Shown in pieces: positions 10,087 through 17,436 of a stretch of 64,000 nt of DNA (the stretch's first letter is position 1; each line of letters begins with the position of its first letter). The position numbers and the translations under genes were made by a program. This DNA is from Streptomyces roseirectus. Lineage in GTDB: Bacteria > Actinomycetota > Actinomycetes > Streptomycetales > Streptomycetaceae. The stretch spans positions 3,076,001-3,140,000 of the forward strand of contig NZ_CP060828.1 in the NCBI RefSeq assembly GCF_014489635.1, given 5' to 3'. A model generated the notes under the pieces. It was not told the origin of the DNA and ran no database searches. It was given only the letters and a program-made list of their open reading frames with translations.

Positions 10087-11223
10087 GAAGCTCCGCCCCC
10101 CAGAATCAACAAGATTCACAAAAAGTAAGCACATTCAAACCACACCCTTACTTGCAGTCAAGGAATCTCTACCGTCCGCAAGGGCGGTCGACCGCCACGC
10201 CTTGGGAAGCGCGACGCGGCGACACTCCACAAGAGGAGGCGACAGCAAGAGCCACTCGGGCACCCCGGGCGGCCTTGACCTCATCGAACTCGCGTGCGAA
10301 TCAAGACAGTTCGGAAGGGCGGGACGGGAGGAGAGGCGCCCAAGCCTCAGAAGCTGTGGGTCGCTCCCGGAAAATCCCCCGCCCAGATCCATGGACCGAA
10401 CCCCGGTCCAGTGATGAAGGTCACGTCAGATGGCGGATCGCTCTCGGGCGGGACGCGACCCCGCCGGGGAAACGATCAAGCCCAGGACACCCGGCCCAGA
10501 CCGGACCTCCTTGCCGTCAACCCTCGGGCACCGAGTCGACGACACGAACGAGTTCGGCGCGAGACAGCGGACATCCCACAGGGCCAACGTCCACTGCCAC
10601 GTACTGCCCTCCCAGTAGTGCACGAACGCCCGAGGGTCCGCGGCCCAGGGTGGCGTCCCGCCGAGTGATGTAGCCATGCCAGCCGTGTGGCTCCGCCCAG
10701 GGGCGAGACGGCGCCGACCGGCCGGCTCATGCGGCCGCAACGCGTGCTGCTCGCGTGCGTAAGCACCCGATCCGGCGCCGAGGCGAACACGTCGGCCAAT
10801 TGACCTGCGGAGTCAAGAACCCTGCGCCGCTACACCACTCGGCGGGACACCACCCGGCCCAGCGTGGTTCAAACGGTGGGGTGCCCGAGGGCCGTCTGAT
10901 GAACACCGCCATGACAGCGCTCCTTCGGGTGCCCCGTCGTCGTACACGACAGCCCCCTCAGCCGACCCGCGCCTTTGGAAGGTGCCCAACCGCAGTCACG
11001 ACAAGGAAGACAGCACAGGTCACACCCGATGTGCCACACTCAGACCCTTCCCCCGGCTCCTGTCGAGAGCTCGGACCTGCGGCCAAGGGGCAAGCGCCTA
11101 CCTCTTGAGCCCCACGACCGTCTCAATCGCAAGATCACCACCCCCGACCGCCGGTTCCCCCCGCCCCCATGTTCCGGGTCCCCCGCCGGGGGCACTCGCT
11201 GATCGCAGCGGATGCCGTTCTTG
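10087..11223. other. 1.1-kb stretch without a recognisable gene
   Basis: The first 100 bases are AT-rich and probably hold the promoter of the LamG-RHS operon. The rest has short open frames on both strands, but none has a good ribosome site together with a familiar protein sequence or clear third-position GC bias. One minus frame (10426-10740) contains a Trp-rich stretch (YWEGSTWQWTLALWDVR) that looks protein-like but is not recognised. Base composition is lower in GC than the neighbouring genes. It could be decayed DNA or hold a small RNA. Confidence 0.5.
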
Positions 11224-11262
11224 AAGAGGCCGGGAGTCACTGACTCCCGGCCTCTTCTTTTG
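11224..11262 (+). terminator. Strong rho-independent terminator
   Basis: A perfect 16-bp inverted repeat (AAGAGGCCGGGAGTCA at 11224-11239 and its complement at 11241-11256) is followed by TCTTTTGG. With a realistic loop the stem is about 13 bp. The T-run is on the plus strand, so it would stop plus-strand transcription arriving from the gene-poor 10-11 kb region and insulate the cluster that starts at 11358. Confidence 0.75.
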
Positions 11263-11357
11263 GTTTCCGGGCCGCGGCGGTAGCGGAACGGGAACGGATC
11301 GGAAACGGGGGTTCTTAGGGTCGGGGGAATTGCTGGGACGGCGTGAGGGAGGGCGAC

Positions 11358-11975
11358 GTGAGCGGGATCGTGCTGATGTCGGGGAGCGTGCGGGGCGGGT
11401 CGTACAACTCGGCGGTCGTCGCGACGGTGCGGCGGATCGTGGCGGAGCGGTTCGGCGGGGTGTGGACTGAGGTCTTGGACGCCGGGGAACTGCCGTTCTA
11501 CGACGAGGACTTGGACGCCGTGGACGGGTCCGAGGCGGTCGTGCGCATGCGGGAGCGGGTGCGGGCGGCGGACGTCGTGCTGCTCAGTACGCCGTCCTAC
11601 AACGGGGCCGCTTCCGGGGTGCTCAAGAACGCCGTGGACTGGCTGTCGCGGCCGTACGGTGAGAGTGCACTCGACGACAGGATCACCGTCGTGACCAGCG
11701 CATCTCCCGGGCCCCGTGGGGCCGTTGACGCTCAGGCGGGGCTCGTGGAAGTGCTCGGGCACGCGGGGGCGCTGGTCGTCGAGCATCCGCCGGTGGCCGT
11801 CGCCCACGCGGAGGAACTGATCACCACGCAGGGGGAGTTCGAGGACCCTCGGGTGCTGGCCGAGTTGGAGAGTCTGGTGCGGGCCGCGCTGGACGCGGCC
11901 GGGTGGGGGGCGGCTGGGCAGGACGCGGCCGGGCAGGGCTCGGCAGAGCAAGGCTCGGCCTCGCTCGCCGTCTGA
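11358..11975 (+). CDS. NADPH-dependent FMN reductase family protein
   Basis: A 205-residue flavodoxin-fold protein. It has the phosphate-binding loop GSVRGGSYNSAVV near the N-terminus and the family signature PSYNGAASGVLKNAVDWLSRP near residue 85. These features define NAD(P)H:FMN reductases of the azobenzene/chromate reductase type, cytosolic enzymes that supply reduced flavin or reduce quinones. I chose the GTG at 11358 because GAGGGAGG lies just upstream; a GTG 15 bp earlier is the alternative. The C-terminus has an odd Ala/Gln/Gly-rich tail encoded by repeats. As the first gene of the plus-strand cluster it may supply a redox step, but it could equally be an unrelated neighbour. Confidence 0.85.
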   Translation: MSGIVLMSGSVRGGSYNSAVVATVRRIVAERFGGVWTEVLDAGELPFYDEDLDAVDGSEAVVRMRERVRAADVVLLSTPSYNGAASGVLKNAVDWLSRPYGESALDDRITVVTSASPGPRGAVDAQAGLVEVLGHAGALVVEHPPVAVAHAEELITTQGEFEDPRVLAELESLVRAALDAAGWGAAGQDAAGQGSAEQGSASLAV

Positions 11976-11990
11976 CACACGCCGGGGCAC

Positions 11991-12030
11991 CCCCGGAACA
12001 CCCCGGAACACCCCGGGACGCCCCTCGGCA
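11991..12030 (+). repeat. 10-bp direct repeats upstream of ATP-grasp-like gene
   Basis: CCCCGGAACA occurs twice head to tail (11991-12010), followed by CCCCGGGACG and CCCCTCGGCA in the same 10-bp phase. The block lies in the 227-bp gap between the FMN reductase gene and the ATP-grasp-like gene. Regularly phased direct repeats are how SARP activators recognise promoters, usually with an 11-bp period, so this is a possible operator for the SARP encoded at the end of the cluster. That reading is inference. Confidence 0.35.
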
Positions 12031-12202
12031 CGCCCCAGCCCCTACACCCCGTACACACCAACACCCCCACGCGCACCGAGAACACCGCCCCACCCCTCCC
12101 CCACCGGTCCACCGCCGGGCACGGACGGCCCCCCGTCGTCCGCGCCCGGCTTTGCCGTCGTTGCGGACTTCTCCCGTCCCCTTCCGGAAAGCGTTCGTCG
12201 CC

Positions 12203-13051
12203 ATGAGTGAACTGTCCCGGCAGCCCCGGATCCTGCTGGTCGGACCGTCCGTGGAGGTCGTGCGGGCGGCCGGCGCGGCGGGGTTCGGGGTGTGGTCGTT
12301 GTGGGATGCGCGCCGCTGTCCGGACGCTCGACTCGCGGTCGTGTCCGAGCGGTTACTGCTCGCGGACTTCGCGGACGAGGCGGGGCTCGCGGACGCGACC
12401 GGCGCCGCCGCGGAGGCCGGGTTGTGCGTCAACCCCCCTGGCGCGGTGCGGCTGTTGGCGGACAAGGAGGCGGTGCGGCGGGTCGGTGAGGTCAACGGGC
12501 TTGTGGCAACGGGGAGTTCGGGGGCGGTCGGCGGGGCGCGGTTCCGAGTGGACACGTTGAGCGTGCACGGCATGCACCACACCGTGGGGATCACCGTCGA
12601 GACGCCGTACGGGGTGTTGTACCCGGCGCCGGTGACCGCGGGGGTCGCGGCGGCGCTGCGGTCCGCCGTCGCCTCGCTGCTGGATCTCGCCGGGTACCAG
12701 TACGGGCCGGCGTGCACGTCCGTCGTGCTGACGGCGCGCGGGCCGGTGACGACGGGGTGCCGGACCGTCGTCGCGGAGGAGCCGGTGGCGGGGCTGGTGC
12801 GGGTGGCGGCGGGGCGGGACGTGGTGGGGGACGCGTTCGGGGCGCTGGCCGGGCGGGACGTGGTGCCGGTGCGGGCGCGGGGGTTCGCGGTGGCGATCGC
12901 GGTCGGGGGGCTACTCGGGGAGCGGGTGCGGGAGTTGCCGTACGTGCGGGAGGTCGTGGGCGGATACGCCGTGGTGGGTGCGGAGTCGGTGGATCTGGTG
13001 GTCGAACTCGCGGGGTTTATCAGGGAGTTGGCGGGCAGCGGCGTGTGCTGA
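12203..13051 (+). CDS. Shortened ATP-grasp-like protein
   Basis: A 282-residue protein. Residues 1-90 look like the pre-ATP-grasp domain, with ILLVG and NPPGAVRLLADKEAVRR, the helix that precedes the nucleotide site in carbamoyl-phosphate-synthase-like ligases. The text then jumps to FRVDTLSVHG and ITVET, which in full-length relatives (about 400 residues) follow the ATP-binding subdomain. The lysine-bearing strand and glycine-rich loop are therefore absent. The usual Mg-binding Glu/Asn motif near the end is replaced by VTTGCRTV. Catalysis is doubtful; it may be a binding or scaffold protein. Codon 12353-12355 is TTA, rare in Streptomyces and read by the bldA tRNA, so expression may be development-dependent. 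The ATG at 12203 has only a weak GGAAAG site. The peptide genes begin 120 bp downstream. Confidence 0.7.
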   Translation: MSELSRQPRILLVGPSVEVVRAAGAAGFGVWSLWDARRCPDARLAVVSERLLLADFADEAGLADATGAAAEAGLCVNPPGAVRLLADKEAVRRVGEVNGLVATGSSGAVGGARFRVDTLSVHGMHHTVGITVETPYGVLYPAPVTAGVAAALRSAVASLLDLAGYQYGPACTSVVLTARGPVTTGCRTVVAEEPVAGLVRVAAGRDVVGDAFGALAGRDVVPVRARGFAVAIAVGGLLGERVRELPYVREVVGGYAVVGAESVDLVVELAGFIRELAGSGVC

Positions 13052-13171
13052 GGGCGTCGCCTCCCTGTCGGCGGGAACGCATCGGGATCCGTTCGGGAAG
13101 GGTGGGCGGCAGTCTTCGGGGTGTCGCCGGGAGACGGCGGCGGGGACGACTTGGCGGGAGGAGGTACTGCC

Positions 13172-13225
13172 ATGATCCGCAAGCCCGTTCGTCGGGGCGT
13201 CAGCGCCCGGAAGTCCGCGTTCTGA
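13172..13225 (+). CDS. Mini-peptide 1 of three (17 aa)
   Basis: Encodes MIRKPVRRGVSARKSAF. GGGAGGAGG stands seven bases before the ATG, an excellent ribosome site. The sequence is strongly basic (six Arg/Lys) and has no signal peptide. Two near-copies follow within 200 bp, each with its own GGAGG, so translation is very likely. It could be the precursor of a modified peptide, a carrier peptide on which a small molecule is built, or a regulatory peptide. The conserved part is residues 1-14 and the tail is variable, which in a precursor would mean leader then core. Function unknown. Confidence 0.75.
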   Translation: MIRKPVRRGVSARKSAF

Positions 13226-13268
13226 GGAACGTCCTCCGTTTCTTCGAGGCAGGGAAGGAGGAACAGCC

Positions 13269-13325
13269 ATGATCCGCAAGCCGGTTCGCCGTGGTGTGAG
13301 CGCCCGTAAGGCCGTGTCCGCCTGA
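13269..13325 (+). CDS. Mini-peptide 2 of three (18 aa)
   Basis: Encodes MIRKPVRRGVSARKAVSA. It is preceded by AAGGAGGAACAGCC and the ATG, the strongest ribosome site of the three. The first 14 residues are identical to peptide 1, but several codons differ at the third position (CCG for CCC, CGT for CGG, GTG for GTC). The protein is therefore conserved more than the DNA, evidence of selection on the peptide itself. The tail changes from SAF to AVSA. Confidence 0.77.
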   Translation: MIRKPVRRGVSARKAVSA

Positions 13326-13371
13326 GGTCGCACTCCCCCGTCCCTACGAGCTGCGTGAAGGAGGTACTGCC

Positions 13372-13428
13372 ATGATCCGCAAGCCGGTTCGCCGGGGCGT
13401 CAGCTCCCGCAAGGCCGTCGCCGCCTAA
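13372..13428 (+). CDS. Mini-peptide 3 of three (18 aa)
   Basis: Encodes MIRKPVRRGVSSRKAVAA. AAGGAGGTACTGCC precedes the ATG. It differs from the others at residue 12 (Ser for Ala) and in the tail. The 46-bp spacer before it is unrelated to the spacer before peptide 2 except around the ribosome site, so each copy appears to be maintained as a separate small gene. The next feature downstream is a hairpin and then the first propeller gene. Confidence 0.75.
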   Translation: MIRKPVRRGVSSRKAVAA

Positions 13429-13446
13429 GGCGAGGCCCCTTCCGCG

Positions 13447-13480
13447 TGGCGGGCACGGCGCCTTGGCGCGGTGCCCGCCA
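13447..13480 (+). terminator. Hairpin between peptide genes and propeller gene (attenuator candidate)
   Basis: TGGCGGGCACGGCGCC at 13447-13462 pairs with GGCGCGGTGCCCGCCA at 13465-13480 with one mismatch and a two-base centre (about four unpaired in practice). No T-run follows, which is common for GC-rich terminators. Its place, 18 bp after the last peptide stop and 62 bp before the next start, suggests partial termination so that peptides are made in excess over the enzymes. Confidence 0.5.
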
Positions 13481-13542
13481 CCGCTGTTCCGGGCCCCCCG
13501 GCCTCCTCCCGTACTGCCGAACACCCTTTGAAGGAGCCTGAG

Positions 13543-15432
13543 ATGGAGTTGACCGACCGCGTCGTACGGATCGTGCACGTGCCGGGAGCCGGACTGCTGG
13601 CGGCCGATGTGACGGGCCGTCTCCACCTGTTGGACGACGATCTGCGCATCCTGCGCTCCTCCCCCGCGCCGACGGGCAGCGTCGCCGCCGGGCACGCGCC
13701 CGTGTACACGGTGACCGCGTCCGGCGACTGGGTGGTGGGCCGCGACAAGCGGGGCACGCTGCTGCGGTGGCGACTTGACACGCTGGAGCTCGTCGACGTG
13801 CTCGACGCCGACCGGACCGCCAATCGTGGGGAGTTGCTGGACGGCGAGGAGCCGTCGCCGGTGATGAGCCGGGGCATCACGGTGCACAAGGGCAAGGTCT
13901 ACATGAACAACGGGTACCGCCAGATGGCCGTGCTCGACCTGGAGACGTTCGCGGTCGACCGGATCGAGCCGAACTTCGCCGGGCATGTGCCGCTGGAGTG
14001 GTTCTGCCAGGACCACCCGAGCATCGACGCCGCCTCGGACAAGGCCGGCCGGGTCTTCCTCGGCGACCTGGAGACCCTGGACTTCCCGACGGTCGTGCAG
14101 GCGGACGGCGGCAACATCCACCGCATCCTGTACGACCCGCTGCACGACCGGTTCTGGGCGACGCAGGACGACGGCGTCGACGAGAACAACAACATCGCCA
14201 ACGGCGTCCTCACCCTGGACGCGCGGGGCAACGTCACCGGTCAACTCCTGCTGGCCCGCGACGACGTGGAGTTCCTGGCGTTCTCGCCGGACCACCGGAC
14301 GGTGTACGTCGGCGGCTTCGACGGCGTCCTGCACCTGCTGGACAACAGCACGCCGGAGCTGAAGGTCGGCTCGACGGTCACCGGGTTCGCGCACCAGCTC
14401 ACGGACTTCGCGGTGCACGACGACGGTTCGATCTACACGCTGACCCAGGACGGCGACCTGCGCCGGCTCACCGCCGACGGCACGACGACGCTGGCCCGCG
14501 CCCCGTTCCGCCGCCAGTGCGTGTGGGACATCCAACCGGCCCTGGAGTCCGAGGAGTTGTACGTCGCGACGGACGACGGTGTCGCCGTCATGGCCGTCCT
14601 CGCCGACAACCTGGGCGAGCCCTACCTCGTGACCCGCGACCACCACGTCCACGGCATGGGCTTCACCCGGCGGGTCGTGCCGCTGCCGGGCGGGTACGCC
14701 GGCGTCACCCGTGACCAGTGGGTGCTGCGGACAGACCGCGACGGCACGCAGGTGTGGCGTCACCAGGTGCCCGCGCTCGCGCACACCGTGTCGGGCTCGC
14801 CGGATCACGCGCGGCTGCTGGCCTGCCACAACGACGGTGTCGACGAACTCGACGCGGCGACCGGCGAGTTGATCGCCCGGATCGACATCGGCCGGGCCTC
14901 CGCGTGGGCGGGCTGCTATCTGCCCGGCGGTGAGCGGGTGATCGCCTCCAGCACCGGCCTCGTCACCGTGTACGCGGCCGAAGGCGACGCCGTGCTGCGG
15001 GAGTTCGACACCGAGGAGTACCCGAAGCGGATGTGGGCCGAGGACGCCGACCACCTGATCATCACCGGCGAGAACGGCGTGAAGCGCCTGTCGCTGCTGA
15101 CGGGTGAAGTGACGCACCGCTGGACGGAGTTGCTGGACAACACCGTCGAGAACGGGGCGTTCCTCGGCGACACGGTGTACGCGGTGTCCTACGGTGCCCA
15201 ACTCTCCGCGTACGAGCGGGAGTCGACGGAGATCACGGCGCTGGTGGAGGATCTGCCGGACTTCGCGAAGGCGCTCGCGGCGGTGCCGTTCGGCGAGCAG
15301 GGGCGGCATGTCCTGCTGGCCGGGGGGCGCGGTGGCTGGATCCGGATCTTCCTGACGGCCGCCGAGGACCGCAAGGCTCCTCTGACGCGCGTACGCGATC
15401 TGATCGTGCCCCGGCAGAAGACGATGCCGTGA
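13543..15432 (+). CDS. Beta-propeller (PQQ/WD40-like) protein, ToxC-like
   Basis: A 629-residue cytosolic protein made almost entirely of four-stranded blade repeats (for example GRLHLLDDD, DGVLHLLDN, GDLRRLTADG, GLVTVYAAEG), with no signal peptide or membrane segment. The ATG at 13543 has AAGGAG six bases upstream; the frame extends further up but without a better start. Large WD-repeat proteins of this length are encoded next to GTP cyclohydrolase II and an FGE-like gene in toxoflavin clusters (toxC), where they are needed for the product but have no assigned chemistry. A second propeller gene lies at 17433. Catalytic residues cannot be named from sequence. Confidence 0.8.
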   Translation: MELTDRVVRIVHVPGAGLLAADVTGRLHLLDDDLRILRSSPAPTGSVAAGHAPVYTVTASGDWVVGRDKRGTLLRWRLDTLELVDVLDADRTANRGELLDGEEPSPVMSRGITVHKGKVYMNNGYRQMAVLDLETFAVDRIEPNFAGHVPLEWFCQDHPSIDAASDKAGRVFLGDLETLDFPTVVQADGGNIHRILYDPLHDRFWATQDDGVDENNNIANGVLTLDARGNVTGQLLLARDDVEFLAFSPDHRTVYVGGFDGVLHLLDNSTPELKVGSTVTGFAHQLTDFAVHDDGSIYTLTQDGDLRRLTADGTTTLARAPFRRQCVWDIQPALESEELYVATDDGVAVMAVLADNLGEPYLVTRDHHVHGMGFTRRVVPLPGGYAGVTRDQWVLRTDRDGTQVWRHQVPALAHTVSGSPDHARLLACHNDGVDELDAATGELIARIDIGRASAWAGCYLPGGERVIASSTGLVTVYAAEGDAVLREFDTEEYPKRMWAEDADHLIITGENGVKRLSLLTGEVTHRWTELLDNTVENGAFLGDTVYAVSYGAQLSAYERESTEITALVEDLPDFAKALAAVPFGEQGRHVLLAGGRGGWIRIFLTAAEDRKAPLTRVRDLIVPRQKTMP

Positions 15433-15460
15433 GCGAACCGGAACCACAGGAGGCCAGGCC

Positions 15461-16774
15461 GTGAGCAAGACCGATGCGGGTGGGGGCGAGGGCGTGGACA
15501 CGCCGCAGGACGGGCCCGCGCCCTTGAGCGACCCGGACGAGGCCAAGCCGTCGCCCTGGCTGGACCGGCGGTTCCAGATCTTCGCCACCGGGAACGTCGT
15601 CAACAACATCGGTGAGGCCGTCTACACCGTCGCCCTCCCGCTGTTCGTGTACGAGCGCACCGGCTCGCTCGCGATCATGTCGCTGCTCGCGGTGCTGACG
15701 CCGGCGACGCTGCTGCTGGCGCCGGTGCTCGGCGCGGTCGTGGACCGGTACGGGGCACGGGTGTTGGTGGTGCCGGGGCTGCTGGTGCAGGCCGCGGCGG
15801 CGATCGCGCTGAACCTGACGGGGCTCGCCGACGACGCGCCGGTGTGGCCGCTGTTCGTGTTCGGCGCGCTGGTGCAGATCGGCGGGGCCGGGTACCGGAT
15901 GGGGTGGATGACCGGGGTCGCGCACATGTTCCCGGACAACCCGGTGCGTTCGCGGGCGAGCCTCGGGAGCCTCTACACGGTGACCAACGTGGTGGGGCCG
16001 CTGCTGGTCAGCGCCGCGCTGCTGTGGGTCGGGTACACGGGGCTCCTCTGGTTCAACGTGCTGACGTTCTTCGCGCCGATCGTGGTGTGGCTGGTCGGCG
16101 TCCACCCGCCGCGGGTGGAGCCCGGCGGGAAGGGTCAAGTCGGGCTGGTCAAGGGGCTGTTGGACGGGGTGCGGGTGATGCGGCGGGCGCCGGTGCTGCT
16201 GCACGCCATCCTCGTCTTCGTCCCGATGCTGGTCGTCGGCACGACCGGCACGATGACGCTGTCGCTGTTCCGGCTCCAGCACGACTGGGATCTGTCGCCG
16301 CGCGCGGTGGGTCTGGTGCTGGTGGCCGTCCGGATCGCCGGGGTGCTCGGGACGATCGTCGTCTCGGAGCGCAAGACGTTCCCGTTCCGCGCGATCACGC
16401 TGGTCGGGACGGTCGGCATGGGCGCGGCGCTGCTGCTGATGGCGTCCGGGTCGGTGCACGTGTTCGTGGCCGCGATGGTCGTGATGTTCGGTTTCCAGGC
16501 GGCGCTCAGCGTGGCGAGCGACCTGATGGTGTTCAAGTTCGTCCCGGCGGACGCGCTGGGCCGGGTCGGCGGGATCGTCGACCTGGTGCTGGGGCTGCCG
16601 ATCCTGGCCGGGCCGCTGGTCGTGCCCGCGCTCGCCGATCTGCTCGGCTCGTCCGCCGTCTTCCTCGCCTTCGGCGCCGTACAGCTCGCCGGCCTGCTGT
16701 GGCTGTGGCGGACCTGGCGGCAGTGGGCGCCTTCCCCGCACACCTCGTCCCGAGAGGAGGCCGTCCCGGCATGA
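15461..16774 (+). CDS. MFS transporter
   Basis: A 437-residue membrane protein with about twelve hydrophobic segments starting near residue 35, and a typical loop between segments 2 and 3 (GAVVDRYGARVLV). It fits the drug-exporter branch of the major facilitator superfamily. The GTG start follows AGGAGGCCAGGCC. It begins 28 bp after the propeller gene and its stop overlaps the next start (ATGA), so it is part of the operon. The likely role is export of the cluster product and self-protection, inferred from context. Confidence 0.85.
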   Translation: MSKTDAGGGEGVDTPQDGPAPLSDPDEAKPSPWLDRRFQIFATGNVVNNIGEAVYTVALPLFVYERTGSLAIMSLLAVLTPATLLLAPVLGAVVDRYGARVLVVPGLLVQAAAAIALNLTGLADDAPVWPLFVFGALVQIGGAGYRMGWMTGVAHMFPDNPVRSRASLGSLYTVTNVVGPLLVSAALLWVGYTGLLWFNVLTFFAPIVVWLVGVHPPRVEPGGKGQVGLVKGLLDGVRVMRRAPVLLHAILVFVPMLVVGTTGTMTLSLFRLQHDWDLSPRAVGLVLVAVRIAGVLGTIVVSERKTFPFRAITLVGTVGMGAALLLMASGSVHVFVAAMVVMFGFQAALSVASDLMVFKFVPADALGRVGGIVDLVLGLPILAGPLVVPALADLLGSSAVFLAFGAVQLAGLLWLWRTWRQWAPSPHTSSREEAVPA

Positions 16775-17436
16775 GCGACGGCAATGGCGTGAGCGACGGC
16801 ACGAGTTCCGGTCCTGGCACAGGTGTTCGCGCCCGGGTGCCCGTCACCCTCAACAGGGCGGGCGCGGCGGCCGAGTTGGTCACCTTCCACGGCCTGACGG
16901 ACCGTCAGGAGCATGTGGCCGTGGTGGTGGCGGCCGAGCAGCAGGCCGTCCCGCTGGTGCGGCTGCACAGCGAGTGCCTGACCGGTGACGTGTTCGGCTC
17001 TGAACGCTGCGACTGCGGACCGCAGTTGGAGGAGTCGCTGCGGCTCGTCGCGCGCGACGGCGGGGCCGTGCTGTACCTGCGCCAGGAGGGGCGCGGGATC
17101 GGGCTCTACAACAAGCTCGACGCGTACGTCCTCCAGGACGGCGGCAGCGACACCTTCGAGGCGAACCGGCTGCTGGGCCGGGGCGAGGACGAGCGCGACT
17201 ACACGTCGGCGGCCGAGATGCTGCGCGCGCTGGGCCTGACCCGGATCCGGCTTCTGTCCAACAACCCTGACAAAGCTGAGCAGTTGACGGAGCTGGGCAT
17301 CGAGGTCGTGGAGCGGGTGCCGACCGGGGTCTTCCTGACCGGGGAGAACGGCCGCTACCTCGACGCGAAGGCGCGGCACGCCGGCCACACCCTGCCCGTA
17401 CCGAACCCCGACTCCCTGGAGGTGTCTGTCCTGTGA
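16771..17436 (+). CDS. ribA: GTP cyclohydrolase II
   Basis: A 221-residue enzyme of usual GCH II length. It shows the zinc-binding segment SECLTGDVFGSERCDCGPQL with all three cysteines, the catalytic RQEGRGIGL loop and LLSNNPDK near the end. GCH II opens the imidazole ring of GTP, releasing formate and pyrophosphate, to give 2,5-diamino-6-ribosylamino-4-pyrimidinone 5'-phosphate. That compound is the entry point of riboflavin and of toxoflavin-type 7-azapteridines (ToxB). No other rib gene is nearby, and it is translationally coupled on both sides (ATGA upstream, GTGA downstream), so a pathway-specific copy is likely rather than the housekeeping one. Confidence 0.92.
   Translation: MSDGNGVSDGTSSGPGTGVRARVPVTLNRAGAAAELVTFHGLTDRQEHVAVVVAAEQQAVPLVRLHSECLTGDVFGSERCDCGPQLEESLRLVARDGGAVLYLRQEGRGIGLYNKLDAYVLQDGGSDTFEANRLLGRGEDERDYTSAAEMLRALGLTRIRLLSNNPDKAEQLTELGIEVVERVPTGVFLTGENGRYLDAKARHAGHTLPVPNPDSLEVSVL

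Noticed and set aside
10426..10740. Minus-strand frame with a Trp-rich segment
   Set aside because: Some protein-like character, but no ribosome site, no known family and no coding bias; not listed as a gene.
10795..10870. tRNA-like string on the minus strand (TTGACTCCGCAGGTCAATTGG and GTGGTGTAGCGGC)
   Set aside because: No consistent acceptor stem or T-arm (GTTCGA) can be folded, so a tRNA is not supported.
11821..15609. Open frame of about 1260 codons on the minus strand
   Set aside because: Shadow across several well-supported plus-strand genes; no domains, and it would override three peptide genes with their own ribosome sites.
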